From positions 186,001-250,000 of the forward strand of contig JAUWAU010000005.1 of NCBI GenBank assembly GCA_030601885.1: a stretch of 64,000 nucleotides of DNA, read 5' to 3'. The notes beneath the pieces were generated by a model that saw nothing but the letters and a program-made list of their open reading frames with translations, was not told where the DNA came from and made no database searches. Of this stretch, positions 34,348-44,700 are shown one piece after another. Position 1 is the first letter of the stretch. The number at the start of each line of letters is the position of its first letter. The DNA comes from Armatimonadota bacterium (GTDB lineage: Bacteria; Armatimonadota; Zipacnadia; JAUWAU01). Position numbers and translations under genes: made by a program.

Positions 34348-35433
34348 TTATCCGGTCTCAAGCGCCTCTTCGCGTATGGCCTTGAGTGCGGCGATGATGG
34401 GCTCTTCGGGGAGCACTTGCACCTCGATGCGGGCATCTTCTGCCTCCAGAGCCGCACCGGCGGGGGAGGCGAGGATGCCGCGCAGCTTGTAGCCCTCTGA
34501 CAGGAACGCGCCCAGCAGCTCCGAGCGCGCCGCCTCGTCGAGGTACGTTGCGAGCTGGCCCAAGTGGTCGTCGGTGAGCTGGCTGCGTTTCAGCTCCACG
34601 ATGTACAGCTCCTTCCGCTCGTCCGAGATGTAGACCAGGTCGATCACCCAGCGGTGGCGCGCATCGCCAGGCAGCACGTGCTGGCGGGCGATCTCGACCA
34701 CGGGGAAGAGGAAGAGAATCGACGGCTGGCGGGCGACGGCGTCCTCGACGTCGCGCTCGGTATCGATCGCCTCGTACTCGAAGTCGAGAACGCGCCGGAT
34801 CTCGGCGACCCTCTTTGGCCCGAGGCCATGGACGGCGATGAGCTCCTCGTCGCTTGCGGCGACGATGCGGTGGATGCTGCCGAATCGCTGCAGGAGCGTG
34901 CGGGCGACAACCCGGCCGGTGCCCGGGAGCATCTCTACCACCCGCCGCTGCATGTCGGGCAGGTCCAGCGCCTTGCGCTTCGGGTGCAGCGATATCTCCG
35001 GAACGCCCTGCTGCTCGTGCGTCGCCATCATGGCGATGATCGCGGCGCTCTCCCGTTCGTCTGTCGTGCGCAGCACCGACAGGCCGTATTGGATCACGAG
35101 GGCCGAGAGGGCTCCACGAATGGCGTTCGGGTGAAAGCTGCGGACGCTGCCATAGAGGTCCTCGCCCTCGACGATGGCAACGCCGAGGTCGAAGCTCTCG
35201 CCCAGGTCAATCGCGTCCACGAACAGGCGCTTATCGGCGATGGCACTCATGAAGTCGATGGTCGTCTTGCGGTCGATGGCGAGGCGCTCGCTGAGGACGT
35301 AGCGCTCGTACGGGCGACGCAGCTCGTCCTCCGGAGCCTCGAGCGGGAGGATGCTGATGCCCTTGGCGGCGAGGAGCTGAGCGACAGCGCTCTGAGGGTT
35401 GGAGCAGTGGATGACGAGGTCGAATTCGGACAT
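34348..35433 (-). CDS. XPF/ERCC4-like nuclease fused to HhH and NucS-like nuclease domains
   Basis: A 361-residue protein with three parts. Residues about 40-125 resemble the XPF/Mus81/Hef nuclease core, with AIDRKTTIDFMSAIADKRLF (D54-R55-K56 in place of the ERK triad). Residues about 160-215 form a helix-hairpin-helix DNA-binding domain (GTGRVVARTLLQRFG and VHGLGPKRVAEIRRVL). Residues about 240-350 resemble the NucS/DUF91 nuclease (WVIDLVYI with D265; YIVELKRSQL with E280 and K282). It should act on branched or mismatched DNA. The fusion is unusual for bacteria. Confidence 0.75.
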   Translation of the reverse strand: MSEFDLVIHCSNPQSAVAQLLAAKGISILPLEAPEDELRRPYERYVLSERLAIDRKTTIDFMSAIADKRLFVDAIDLGESFDLGVAIVEGEDLYGSVRSFHPNAIRGALSALVIQYGLSVLRTTDERESAAIIAMMATHEQQGVPEISLHPKRKALDLPDMQRRVVEMLPGTGRVVARTLLQRFGSIHRIVAASDEELIAVHGLGPKRVAEIRRVLDFEYEAIDTERDVEDAVARQPSILFLFPVVEIARQHVLPGDARHRWVIDLVYISDERKELYIVELKRSQLTDDHLGQLATYLDEAARSELLGAFLSEGYKLRGILASPAGAALEAEDARIEVQVLPEEPIIAALKAIREEALETG

Positions 35434-35556
35434 GAGGCGGCCTCCCGTGGGCGACGGTAAGCCCGGGTGTGCGTGCTCAGCTTCGCCGCTGCCCGTTGCG
35501 ATCCTACATGAGGGAGAGGAAGCCGGCCGACACTGGCCTTCTCCGCCACGCTCGGA

Positions 35557-35583
35557 TAGGGGCGACCCGGCGGGTCGTCCCTA
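35557..35583. repeat. TAGGGGCGACCC-type palindromic repeat, copy 2
   Basis: TAGGGGCGACCCG (35557-35569) and its near-perfect inverse at 35571-35583 (one mismatch). It matches the copy at 30333-30360 and shows a dispersed repeat family. Confidence 0.7.
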
Positions 35584-35676
35584 CAGCGCCCGTCGGACCG
35601 AATACCAGGACCGGGGGGAAAGACATCGACTATCGTAATGTGTCCTACACTTCCGTGGCCGGAGGCAGCGAATGCA

Positions 35677-35705
35677 TTGACACAGATCGGCTGGGCCTGT
35701 AAGAT
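35677..35705 (+). promoter_or_regulatory. Promoter of the marR-efflux operon
   Basis: TTGACA (35677-35682), 17-base spacer, TAAGAT (35700-35705). Transcription would start near 35712, 42 bases before the MarR start codon. This is among the best promoters in the window. Confidence 0.7.
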
Positions 35706-35716
35706 GCTTCGCCAAC

Positions 35717-35727
35717 CGAAATATTCG
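35717..35727 (+). promoter_or_regulatory. Possible MarR operator
   Basis: CGAAATATTCG is nearly palindromic and AT-rich within a GC-rich region. It lies just downstream of the predicted transcript start and ahead of the MarR gene, where an autoregulating MarR protein would be expected to bind. This is an inference from position and symmetry only. Confidence 0.3.
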
Positions 35728-35753
35728 TCATCCGTAGTAACCTCTCGGGCACA

Positions 35754-36245
35754 ATGACCACATCTAGAGAGACAACCATAGAGCGCATCGCGGATCTGTT
35801 CGCGGACATCGCACGAACTACGTTCTCGTGGAAGACGCACGCGTTCCCGTCTCTCGACATCACGCTCGGCGAGCTGCGGTGCATAATGGGCGTTGGTCGG
35901 CTTGGCACTCCGTCCATGACGGAGCTGTCAGAGCGACTCCAACTGAAGCCAAGCACGGTCACGGCGTTCGTGGACCGGCTCGTGGAGCAGGAATTGGCGG
36001 AGCGCACGGAAGACCCACAGGACCGGCGAATGGTGCGGGTGGCGCTTACGGAGAAGGGCAAACGTCTGAGGGACCAGAAGCGTCGGGCCCGACGCCGACA
36101 ACTCGTGAAAGCCCTCGCGGATCTTGATGACGATCAACTGCGCAGTGTGCTGGATGCCCTGGAGACGGTGCATGACGTCGCCCACAAATGGACGGCGGGA
36201 CGGCACGCAGGCAGACGCCCACGTTCGCAGGGGGACAAAGAATGA
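35754..36245 (+). CDS. MarR-family transcriptional regulator
   Basis: A 163-residue winged-helix regulator. The recognition part is MTELSERLQLKPSTVTAFVDRLV and the wing is RTEDPQDRRMVRVALTEKG, both typical of MarR. It probably represses the efflux operon that it begins, being released by a toxic substrate. The stop overlaps the start of the next gene (ATGA at 36242). Confidence 0.9.
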   Translation: MTTSRETTIERIADLFADIARTTFSWKTHAFPSLDITLGELRCIMGVGRLGTPSMTELSERLQLKPSTVTAFVDRLVEQELAERTEDPQDRRMVRVALTEKGKRLRDQKRRARRRQLVKALADLDDDQLRSVLDALETVHDVAHKWTAGRHAGRRPRSQGDKE

Positions 36246-37633
36246 GTTTCTCTCGTCAGCCGCGATGGTGCGGCGCAGGAATCATCGCGATCGCAGTTAC
36301 CATCCTGGCGCTGGGGCGCGCCCCGACCCTCGCGCAGGGACGTGGGCGACTGCCGACGCCGCCGGATGTCACCATCGAGGGGCCATTGACCCTCGAGCAG
36401 GCGCTGGAGCTCGCGCGTGCGCATCAGCCGGCCCTGTCCATTGCGCAGCGGAATGTGGCGGCCGCCGGAGGGGCGGTGAGAGCGACGCGCAGCGACTTCC
36501 TGCCCTCAGTGAGCCTCCGCTCGGACTTCTCGCGCTCCATGAGCGAGGGACAGACAGTCGTTGATGGAGTGCCAATCGGCGAATCGACCCGCCGGTTCTC
36601 CACGCAGTACAGGACGAGCTTCGGGCTCAACCAGCTGATCTACGACTTCGGTCGGACCGCGGATCGGTATCGCCAGAGCCGCATGCAACGCCACGCTGCC
36701 GAGTGGCTGCGCGAGCAGACGGAGGACGACGTGATCAACGCCGTCCAGCAGGGGTATCTCGTTCTGCTCGCCAATGAAGAGCTGCTGGAGGTTGCGCAGG
36801 ACGAGCTGCGGTTCCAGGAGGGGACGGTGGAGTGGACGCAGGCGCACTTCGACGCGGGCCGACTCCCACGGGCCGATGTGGCGAGGGTCGAGAGCGCCCG
36901 GGCGACGGCGCAGTTGGGCGTCACGTCCGTCGAGAATGCCGTGGCGCTGAGCCGGGTCGCACTGAACGAGCTTATGGGCATCGACGTGCGCACGCAGTAC
37001 GATGTGGTGCCGCTGCCGGAGGCGGAGCCCACGGCGCTGACGCTGGATGGGCTCATTGCCGTCGCCATGGAGCGGCGGCCGGAGGTCCTGGCAGCGCAGA
37101 AGCGGCTCGGGGCGTCTGCGGCGAGCTTGCGGGCCGCACGCAAAGGACACGTGCCCAGCATTACCGGAGGGGCATCGTTCGGCTGGCGCGAGCCGGAGTT
37201 TCACCCGTCGCTGAAGTACTGGAGCGTCAGCGTCGGGATGAATCTGAATATCTTCGACGGCTGGTTCACGGAGGCCCAGGAGCAGCAGGCGGCGGCAGAC
37301 CGCGGCGCGGCGCGGGACTCGGTGTACGAGACCATGGAGCGCGTCGCCACCGAGACCGCCCAGAGCTTCCTGGACCTGGGCACGGCCGAGCAGCAGGCCG
37401 TGAGCGCCGAGGTCGCCGTGACCAGTGCGGACGAGGCCCTGCGATTGGCTGACGGTCGCTACCGGGCCGACGTGGGAATACTACTCGAGGTCCTGGACGC
37501 GCAGGCCGCCCTCACGCTCGCTCGCGCCGACCGGGCACGGGCCCGGTTCGATCACGCGTCGGCGCGGTACGCTCTCGAGCGGGCCATCGGACTGCCGCTG
37601 GCCGAGTTCGAGCAGGGCGGCGAGACACAGTAG
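36242..37633 (+). CDS. TolC-like outer-membrane efflux channel
   Basis: A 463-residue exported protein with a signal peptide (IIAIAVTILALGRAPTLA) and the two-fold repeated outer-membrane efflux protein domain: long helices with LTLEQALELARAHQPAL and FGLNQLIYDFGRTADRY, and the second half from about residue 250 (LIAVAMERRPEVLAAQK). It should form the trimeric outer-membrane duct for the MacAB-like pump. The AGGGG before the ATGA overlap with marR suggests coupled translation. Confidence 0.9.
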   Translation: MSFSRQPRWCGAGIIAIAVTILALGRAPTLAQGRGRLPTPPDVTIEGPLTLEQALELARAHQPALSIAQRNVAAAGGAVRATRSDFLPSVSLRSDFSRSMSEGQTVVDGVPIGESTRRFSTQYRTSFGLNQLIYDFGRTADRYRQSRMQRHAAEWLREQTEDDVINAVQQGYLVLLANEELLEVAQDELRFQEGTVEWTQAHFDAGRLPRADVARVESARATAQLGVTSVENAVALSRVALNELMGIDVRTQYDVVPLPEAEPTALTLDGLIAVAMERRPEVLAAQKRLGASAASLRAARKGHVPSITGGASFGWREPEFHPSLKYWSVSVGMNLNIFDGWFTEAQEQQAAADRGAARDSVYETMERVATETAQSFLDLGTAEQQAVSAEVAVTSADEALRLADGRYRADVGILLEVLDAQAALTLARADRARARFDHASARYALERAIGLPLAEFEQGGETQ

Positions 37634-37676
37634 GGCGCTGCCGGTCCTATCGCTTGCAGCTTCGAGGGAGATCGAA

Positions 37677-39554
37677 ATGAGACGGTTGAAGCCGCTTCTA
37701 TGGTTGCTGCTTGTCATCGCCGTATTCGCGGGGATCACCATATTCGTGAAGAGGCGCAAGGCCGCCGCCGAAGCGCCCACATACCGGACGGCGTTCGTGG
37801 AGCGACAGGACATCGTTGTGGCCGTGTCGGCCGTGGGTGTGCTGGAGCCGCTCACGACGGTGGACGTGAAGGCGAACGTGGCCGGGGAGATCGTTGAGCT
37901 CGCGGTGGATCGCGGCGACTGGGTCAAGAAAGGCGACCTCATCGCCAGCATTGATCCCACCGAGACGCGCACGGCCTACGACCAGGCGCAGGCCGACGTG
38001 ACGGCGGCGCGGGCGCGGATAGAGGAGGCCACCTCGGAGCTTGAGCGACAGCGGCGTCTGGCGCCGGCCCAGGTCCAGGGGGCGAAGGACTCTCTGGAGG
38101 CAGCGTCGGCGCGAGCTGAGCAGGCGGCCAAGACGCTGGAGTTCCAGAAGAAGCTCACCGAGGCGGACATACACAGAAGCGAGCAGTCGTTGGCGACGGC
38201 CCGGGCGCGGCTGGCGCAGGCCAAGGCGCGGGCGGAGGCTCAACCTGCCCTGACGGAGGCATCCATGCAGCAAGCCGGCGCGGAACTGCGCGTGACTCAG
38301 CAGTCGCTGAAGCGGCTCAACGAGGCGACGCACCCGCAGGAGCGGGCGGCCGCCAAGGCGACCATGGACGCGGCGAAGGTGAACGTTGACAATGCCGAAA
38401 AGGCGCTGAAGCGACTTCAGGGGCTGTACGAGAGCGGGTTCGTTGCTCAGCAAGAGGTGGAGAACGGCGAGAGCTCGCTGGCCGACTCGCGGGACCGGTA
38501 CGAAAGCGCCAAGGCGTCGTACGAGTCGCTCCATCAGAAGCAGTCCACGGAGGTCCAGGAGTCCGAGGCGCGGGTGCGGCAGGCTGAGGCGTCGCTGAGC
38601 TCGGCCAAGGCCAATCAGGTCGAGGTGGGGATCGCGCAGCAAGACCTGAAGGCGGCCGAGGCGGCGGTTCGCGAGGCGGAGGCATCGCTTGCCGCCGCTG
38701 AGGCCAACCGGGACCAGGACGCCGCGAGGGTGCAGGATGTGCGCGCCGCGCAGGCGGCGGTGGAGCAGGCGCGGTCGCAGCTCACCATAGCCGAGGCCAA
38801 TACTCTGCAGGCGACGGCCTCGTCGCACCAGGCCGCGCAGGCTCGGGCACAGGCGCGCCGGTCCGAGGCGCAGTTGGAGAACGCGGAGAAGAACCTCAGC
38901 TACACCACGATCACGGCCCCGCGGGAGGGGCTGGTCGTGGATAAGTTCGTGGAAGAGGGCACCGTGATCACGTCCGGGCGCTCGTCGATCACGGCGGGCA
39001 CGAGCATCGTCACTCTGGCGGACGTGAGCCGCATGTATGTGCTGGCCGAGGCGGATGAAGCCGACATCGGCCAAGTGGAGCTGGGACAGCCGGTGGAGAT
39101 CGAGGTCGAGACGTTCCCGGACATGATGTTGCGGGGCAAGGTCACGCAGATCTACCCGAGGGGGGAGAATGTTGAGAATGTGACCATCTTTCGGGTCCGG
39201 ATAGAGCTGAGCAGGCCCGACCCGTCGCTGCGGCCGGGGATGACGGCGGAGGCGTCGATCATCAGTGCTCGCGCAGACGATGTCCTGGCGGTGCCGAATG
39301 AGGCACTCTTCGAGCGAGAGGGCAAGACGTTCGCCGAGATCATGAAAAACGGCAATCCGGAGCAGGTAGGGGTCGAGCCCGGGCTGGCCAGCTTCGAGTG
39401 GACGGAGATCACCGCCGGGCTGGCCGAAGGCGACGAGGTGATGCTCGGCACAGGAGAGGGAGACATGGGGCCGGGAGGGCGCGGCAGCGGCGGCAGCCGC
39501 AGCTCCAGCAGTCAGATGCGGCGCATGTCGCGGATGGGTGGCGGGAGGCGGTAA
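37677..39554 (+). CDS. MacA/HlyD-type periplasmic adaptor with very long coiled coil
   Basis: A 625-residue adaptor that links the MacB-like permease to the TolC-like channel. It has a single N-terminal membrane segment (WLLLVIAVFAGITIFV), a lipoyl half-motif (IVELAVDRGDWVKKGDLIAS), an extended helical region at about residues 95-405, the second lipoyl half (TAPREGLVVDKFVEEG), a beta-barrel and membrane-proximal domain, and a Gly/Ser/Arg/Met-rich tail. MacA is usually about 370 residues with a much shorter hairpin. The start ATG is preceded by GAGGGAG. Confidence 0.9.
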   Translation: MRRLKPLLWLLLVIAVFAGITIFVKRRKAAAEAPTYRTAFVERQDIVVAVSAVGVLEPLTTVDVKANVAGEIVELAVDRGDWVKKGDLIASIDPTETRTAYDQAQADVTAARARIEEATSELERQRRLAPAQVQGAKDSLEAASARAEQAAKTLEFQKKLTEADIHRSEQSLATARARLAQAKARAEAQPALTEASMQQAGAELRVTQQSLKRLNEATHPQERAAAKATMDAAKVNVDNAEKALKRLQGLYESGFVAQQEVENGESSLADSRDRYESAKASYESLHQKQSTEVQESEARVRQAEASLSSAKANQVEVGIAQQDLKAAEAAVREAEASLAAAEANRDQDAARVQDVRAAQAAVEQARSQLTIAEANTLQATASSHQAAQARAQARRSEAQLENAEKNLSYTTITAPREGLVVDKFVEEGTVITSGRSSITAGTSIVTLADVSRMYVLAEADEADIGQVELGQPVEIEVETFPDMMLRGKVTQIYPRGENVENVTIFRVRIELSRPDPSLRPGMTAEASIISARADDVLAVPNEALFEREGKTFAEIMKNGNPEQVGVEPGLASFEWTEITAGLAEGDEVMLGTGEGDMGPGGRGSGGSRSSSSQMRRMSRMGGGRR

Positions 39555-39559
39555 GCACC

Positions 39560-40285
39560 ATGGCGCTCATAGAGCTGCAGGACATCCACAAGGTATACGA
39601 GACGGGCGATGTCGAGGTGCGGGCGCTGCAGGACGTGAGCCTCACCATCGACGACGGTGACTTCGTGGCGATTATGGGGCCGTCGGGCTCGGGGAAGTCC
39701 ACGCTCATGCACCTGCTGGGCTGCCTGGACCGGCCCACCCACGGCCGCTACGTCCTGGACGGCACGGACGTCTCCGAACTGGACGATAACCAGCTCGCCG
39801 AGGTGCGCAACCGGAAGCTGGGGTTCGTGTTCCAGGCGTACAACCTGCTGCCGCGGGCGTCGGCCATCGGGAACGTGGAGCTTCCGCTGCTGTATGCCGG
39901 CCGCACGCACGACCGGCGCGAGCGCGCAACAGAGGCTCTCACGCAGGTGGGGCTGGAGCACCGAATAGACCATCTGCCGTCGCAGCTCTCGGGCGGCGAG
40001 CAGCAGCGGTTGGCCATCGCGCGCGCCTTGGCCAACGGCCCGCGCATCGTGCTTGGCGACGAGCCAACGGGCAACCTGGACAGCCGCACGGGCCAGGAGA
40101 TCATGGACTTGCTCCGGGAGCTCAACGACGAGGGGGTCACACTGGTGCTGGTGACCCACGACGAGTATGTGGCGCGCCACGCGCGTCGGATCATCCGGCT
40201 CTTTGACGGGCGGATCGAACAAGACGAACGGGTGCAGAACCGTCCTGATGCGGTGGGGTGGCCGGGCAAAGGAGACGAGGCATGA
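39560..40285 (+). CDS. MacB-like ABC exporter ATPase
   Basis: A 241-residue ATPase of the LolD/MacB/FtsE group. Walker A is GPSGSGKST, the Q-loop is in FVFQAYNLLP, the signature is LSGGEQQR and Walker B is VLGDEPTGNLD. It powers the mechanotransmission-type permease encoded next, whose start overlaps its stop (ATGA at 40282). In MacB of Escherichia coli the two are fused; here they are separate. Confidence 0.93.
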   Translation: MALIELQDIHKVYETGDVEVRALQDVSLTIDDGDFVAIMGPSGSGKSTLMHLLGCLDRPTHGRYVLDGTDVSELDDNQLAEVRNRKLGFVFQAYNLLPRASAIGNVELPLLYAGRTHDRRERATEALTQVGLEHRIDHLPSQLSGGEQQRLAIARALANGPRIVLGDEPTGNLDSRTGQEIMDLLRELNDEGVTLVLVTHDEYVARHARRIIRLFDGRIEQDERVQNRPDAVGWPGKGDEA

Positions 40286-41499
40286 ATCTCTTCGAAGCCC
40301 TTCGCGTGGCTTTGGTCAGCCTCCAGGCAAACACGATGCGCTCGGCGCTGACGATGCTGGGGATCATCATCGGGGTGGCCTCGGTCATCAGCATGATCGC
40401 CATCGGCCGAGGCGCCAGCGCCGACGTGCAGGACCGCATCAGGGCGATGGGCACCAACCTGCTCATCGTGTGGCCGGGCCAGGCGCGACGGGGCCACGTC
40501 TTCGGAGGCATGGGCAGCCGCGAGTCCTTGAAGCCGGATGACGCTGACGCCATCGTGCGCAAGATCTCCAGCGTGGCCAGGGTAGCGCCGCAGGTGGGTG
40601 GGGATGCCCAGGTCAAGTGGAAGAACATGAATACCAACACCAGGGTCACCGGTAGCACCCCTGACTACGTCGCGGTCAACAATCATCCGGTGGAGCGCGG
40701 ACGGTTCTTCACCTATCAGGAGGCGCGTGGAGGCCGCAGCGTCTGCGTCATCGGCGCCACGACCGTGGAGAACCTCTTCGGCCGATCCGATCCCGTTGGG
40801 CAGCGCATCCGGATCAAGAACATCCCGTTCGAGGTCATCGGTGTGCTCAAGGCCAAAGGCGGCGGCAGCTCGTACCGCGATCCCGACGATACCATCGTGG
40901 TGCCCATCGCCGTGGCCATGCGGCGGCTGTTCGGCAAGGACTACCTCGATAGGATCTACGTCGCCGGCACCGACAACGCATCCGTGCGCGACACTGTCGA
41001 GGAGCTCAACAGGCTCATGCGGCGGCGCCATCGCATCCGTGAGGGTAAGGACAACGACTTCAACGTCCGCACGCAGGAGGAGATGCTCGAGGCCTTCAGC
41101 AGCACCGCGCGCACCTTCACGCTGCTGCTGGCGAGCATTGCCGCCGTCTCGCTGCTCGTGGGCGCCATCGGCGTGATGAACATCATGCTGGTTTCGGTGA
41201 CGGAGCGTACCACGGAGATCGGCATCCGCAAGGCCGTCGGCGCCAAGCCGCGGGACATCCTCGCGCAGTTCCTCATCGAGTCGATGACCCTGAGCATCAT
41301 CGGTGGCTTGATCGGCGTCGGCCTCGGCTGGTGGGGTGCGTCACTCTTTGCCGATCTGGCTGGGCTGCGGACCCAGGTCAGGCCCGATTCCATCGCTCTG
41401 GCCTTCTTCTTCTCGGCGGCGGTGGGTATAGGCTTCGGGATGTATCCGGCACAGAAAGCCGCGAAGCTGGATCCCATCGAGGCGCTGCGGTACGAGTAG
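40282..41499 (+). CDS. MacB-like ABC exporter permease (FtsX/MacB family)
   Basis: A 405-residue permease with one N-terminal membrane segment (SALTMLGIIIGVASVISMIAI), a large periplasmic MacB_PCD domain (about residues 45-265), and three C-terminal segments around TERTTEIGIRKAVGAKPRDI, the FtsX-family signature. It should expel a drug or peptide from the periplasm through the adaptor and TolC-like channel. AAGGAG precedes the start. Confidence 0.93.
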   Translation: MNLFEALRVALVSLQANTMRSALTMLGIIIGVASVISMIAIGRGASADVQDRIRAMGTNLLIVWPGQARRGHVFGGMGSRESLKPDDADAIVRKISSVARVAPQVGGDAQVKWKNMNTNTRVTGSTPDYVAVNNHPVERGRFFTYQEARGGRSVCVIGATTVENLFGRSDPVGQRIRIKNIPFEVIGVLKAKGGGSSYRDPDDTIVVPIAVAMRRLFGKDYLDRIYVAGTDNASVRDTVEELNRLMRRRHRIREGKDNDFNVRTQEEMLEAFSSTARTFTLLLASIAAVSLLVGAIGVMNIMLVSVTERTTEIGIRKAVGAKPRDILAQFLIESMTLSIIGGLIGVGLGWWGASLFADLAGLRTQVRPDSIALAFFFSAAVGIGFGMYPAQKAAKLDPIEALRYE

Positions 41500-41720
41500 G
41501 GGAAGGCAGGGAGAAGGGGAAAGGGTCAAGGGTCAAGCAGAAAGGCGGTGGCGGTGAGGAAGTACCGGAGGCTGCGGGATTCGAGCTGGCGGCGGAACTG
41601 CCCCCAGCCCAAAGCCCGTTGCCTGGTGTCCCTACCCAGGGCCCGCCGAAGCGAGCCCGGGCCCATCCTGGGAGCCTGAGGGCCGCCGGAGCAAGCTGCT
41701 CCGGCTACAAGAGGCGTACA
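41500..41720. repeat. Cluster of short intergenic repeats after the efflux operon
   Basis: The stretch begins with near-direct repeats (AAGGGTCAAGGGTCAAG at about 41520). It continues with an inverted pair around CCCAGGGCCCG and its partner (41635-41672), and ends with a perfect 9-base stem GCCGGAGCA / TGCTCCGGC with a 3-base loop (41685-41705). It has no supported gene. The last hairpin may terminate transcription. Confidence 0.6.
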
Positions 41721-41784
41721 GGAGCGGATGGGAAGTTTTGGTGTGCGCTCTACATCATGATCGTGCCCCCCGCATCGAGGATGT

Positions 41785-44700
41785 TTACGTCTGTGCGCCG
41801 GCAAAGCACAGTACCTTGCCGTCGGTAGTAGACAGATACAAGCGCCCGCCTGCGGCGGCCATCCCGTCCCACTGTGGCAGCGACTCAAGGTTGTACTCGG
41901 CCACCCTCTCCCCGTCCGACGTGGACACAGCCCACAGCAAAGCGCCCTTGTTCCCCTCGAGGACGGCACGCTGCTCGGCGAGCTTCGCTTGGATCTCGGG
42001 CTCGCCCAGGCGCTGCTGCGCTTCCTCCTCATCGAGCACGTCGGGCGGCCCGGCGATGAAGAGCGTCCTGTCCGCCAGCACCATGGCTCGGACCTGCAGC
42101 GGCAGATCATGGGACCACTGATGCTCGACAACGTACGGGAGCGTGCGCTGCCCGCTCCTCTTCCATCCCTTGAATCTCAGGGCGCCGCCGAACTTGCCCG
42201 GCACGGGCTCGGCATCCTCAACCGTGCCCTCGTTCTTGTTTCCGGAGAGATCCGTGGCTTCGCCCTTGTCGAACGTGTGATGAAGCACGAGCGTTGCCTC
42301 CCCGGCAGAGGAATCGGCGGGCGTCGAGTAGTGTCGCTGGACGTCTGCGCCGCTCAGCGTGCCATGGTACAGCCTCACCTCGTCGATGACACCGGCGAGG
42401 CCGAAGGGTGACCTGTACTCGCCCACGGCGCCTCCGTCGTCTGCACCGATCTCCAACGCCTGCGCCGGGTCGGAGGGGATGAGCCCAACCGCCTCCGCTG
42501 AAGCTGCGAGCTTCCCGTTCACATAGAGCTGCAGTTTCTTCCCCGCCGTCAGCACGCCCGCGAGGTGAACCCACTTGCCGATGACGTCCTCATCTGCGCG
42601 GACCGAGCTCATCTCCCCGTCCGCGCGTATCACGAACTGTGGCTTCCCGTCACTCACGAGCAGCGCATACCCGTGCGAGGGCCCGCCCCTCGCCAGTACC
42701 ACGCCGCCTGCCTTTGCTGCTCGCACCCATGCTTCAACTGCCAGAGGCTTGTTGGCCGGATTGAGGCTCTCCGATATTGCCACTCGCACGCACGATCCTC
42801 CGCCCCTCCTCGCCGGCGTCCGGACGGCTGGGAGCTCCTTGCTGGTGGCGAAGAGGTGATACTCCAGTGGCGTTGTCCACTTGTAGTACTGCGGCTTGCG
42901 CCCGAAACCGTACACCGTGGACTCATCGACGGCGAGAATCCGGCCGGCGGGGGCAACGCGCCCGGCAAGGTAGTAGCCGCCGGCCCCGGAAGCCATGCTC
43001 CTGCCCCACAGCCAATAGGATCGGTGCCACCACGAGCCATCGAGGAAGCCGGTGGGAGAGAACAGATGCGCGTCGTCGCCCGCCTGCTGCTTCACGTCCA
43101 AGTAGGCGATCCTTCGCCGGACGCCCTGCAGGTCGAACGGCATGGATCGCATGTAGACGTTCTGACCATCGCTCGACAGAACGTCGGGCAGCGCGACGGT
43201 CATGTTCAGCCCCGTGACGTACATCTGCAGGTTGTTGCCGCTCTCCGGGTCGCGGTCGTCGAAGATCGTCTCGGACAGTTTGCCCCCGGTTTTCGGGTCC
43301 AGCCGCAGCAGGCGCAGGCCGCCGTCGAGGAACATCGATCTTCCCGCGACACAGTAGACGACGTCGTCCTGCACGAGCACGCTCCCATGCACGGGCCAGA
43401 CGGACTCCACCTGCTCGAAGGCCATTAGCTTCCGGTCCACGGGCGCCGCGCGGAAGCGCCACATCAGCTCGCCGTCACTGGCGCGAAGGCAGTACACCCA
43501 GCCGTCGGCCGATCCGAACAGGACGCGGCCCTGGTAGATGGTGGGCGGCGAGTCAACCCGCCCTCCGGCGGTGTAGCTCCAGAGGGTTTTGCCCGAGCCC
43601 GCGTCGAGGGCGTGCACCGCGTGGGCATCCACGGATGCCACCAAGAGCCTGCCATCCGCGATCACCACACTGGTGAGCTTTCCGCCCAGCTCGTTCTCCC
43701 AGGTGCGCTTCAGCTCAGTGGGAACGGACCCTTTCGTGACGCCGCTGCGGGCGGGATCGTGGCGATACGTGGGCCACTCGGCTTCTCCAGCGGTGGCGGA
43801 GGCAGCGGCTACCGGCTCCCCGTACGCCGGGCCGCGTTCGAGCCGGTCGTCGTCGGAGACGTCCGTCGGAACTTGGCGGGTTGGGGATTGGGGTGCAAGA
43901 GCGTTCAAGCCCAACTGCTTTGCCTCCATGTAGCAGGCGCAGGAATGAGCTGGCGCATATATCAGGCCGTTGCAGGGCATGATGCCGTACAGGCACCCGC
44001 CCCGCACCCAGTGATGGCAGATCCAGTGGTTCGCCTTGACGTCCAGGAATTCGATCCCGGTCCGCGACGTCAGGAGGTACTTGTCTGTCGCCTTGGCCCG
44101 ATAGCAACGGTGATGGAACCAGTGGGTGTCAACATCCGGCCCGAACTCGTTCTTCACCTCGCCCGTCAGCGGGTCCCGCCCGGTGAACACTCCCGAATAC
44201 GCGCCGTTGGTCGTGGCCCCACTCCACACCAGGCCACCCGCGACGAGGATGTCCTCAGGCGACTGGTAACCGGACTGGGGATGCTCCGCCGTCCACAGGG
44301 TCTTCCCGGTTTGGGCCGAGAGCGCCGTCATGGTATCCATCGAGCCCCTGTGCGGGACGAAATCCTTGCCGCCGGTGAAGAGCACCACGTCCTTGTACAC
44401 GACCAGCGTCGGGGCGAAATACGTCCGGATCGTCTCCCATCGGGCCAACGGCTCGGAGGCCCATAGCTGCTCGCCGCTCTTGCGGTCCAGGCAGACGAGC
44501 TTCTCGCCGTCGTGGAAATACACGCGCTGCCCGTCGGCTCCGAGAGTGAGAGGAACCACCGGTGTCTGCTTCCGCCACAGAACTTGCCCGGTGTTGGCCT
44601 GGACGGCCAGGATCGACCTCCCGGGCCCATCCCACGCCCACTCGCGCGCCCTGGTCTTGATCTCCTGAAGGCTCGCGTAGCCTGCGGTGGACCAACCGCC

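Larger units (their letters stand above)
35434..35753. other. Intergenic region upstream of the MarR operon
   Basis: This 320-base gap between divergent genes holds one copy of the TAGGGGCGACCC palindrome (35557-35583), a strong promoter for the marR operon (35677-35705) and a possible operator (35717-35727). I see no gene in it and no promoter for the minus-strand nuclease gene. Confidence 0.7.
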
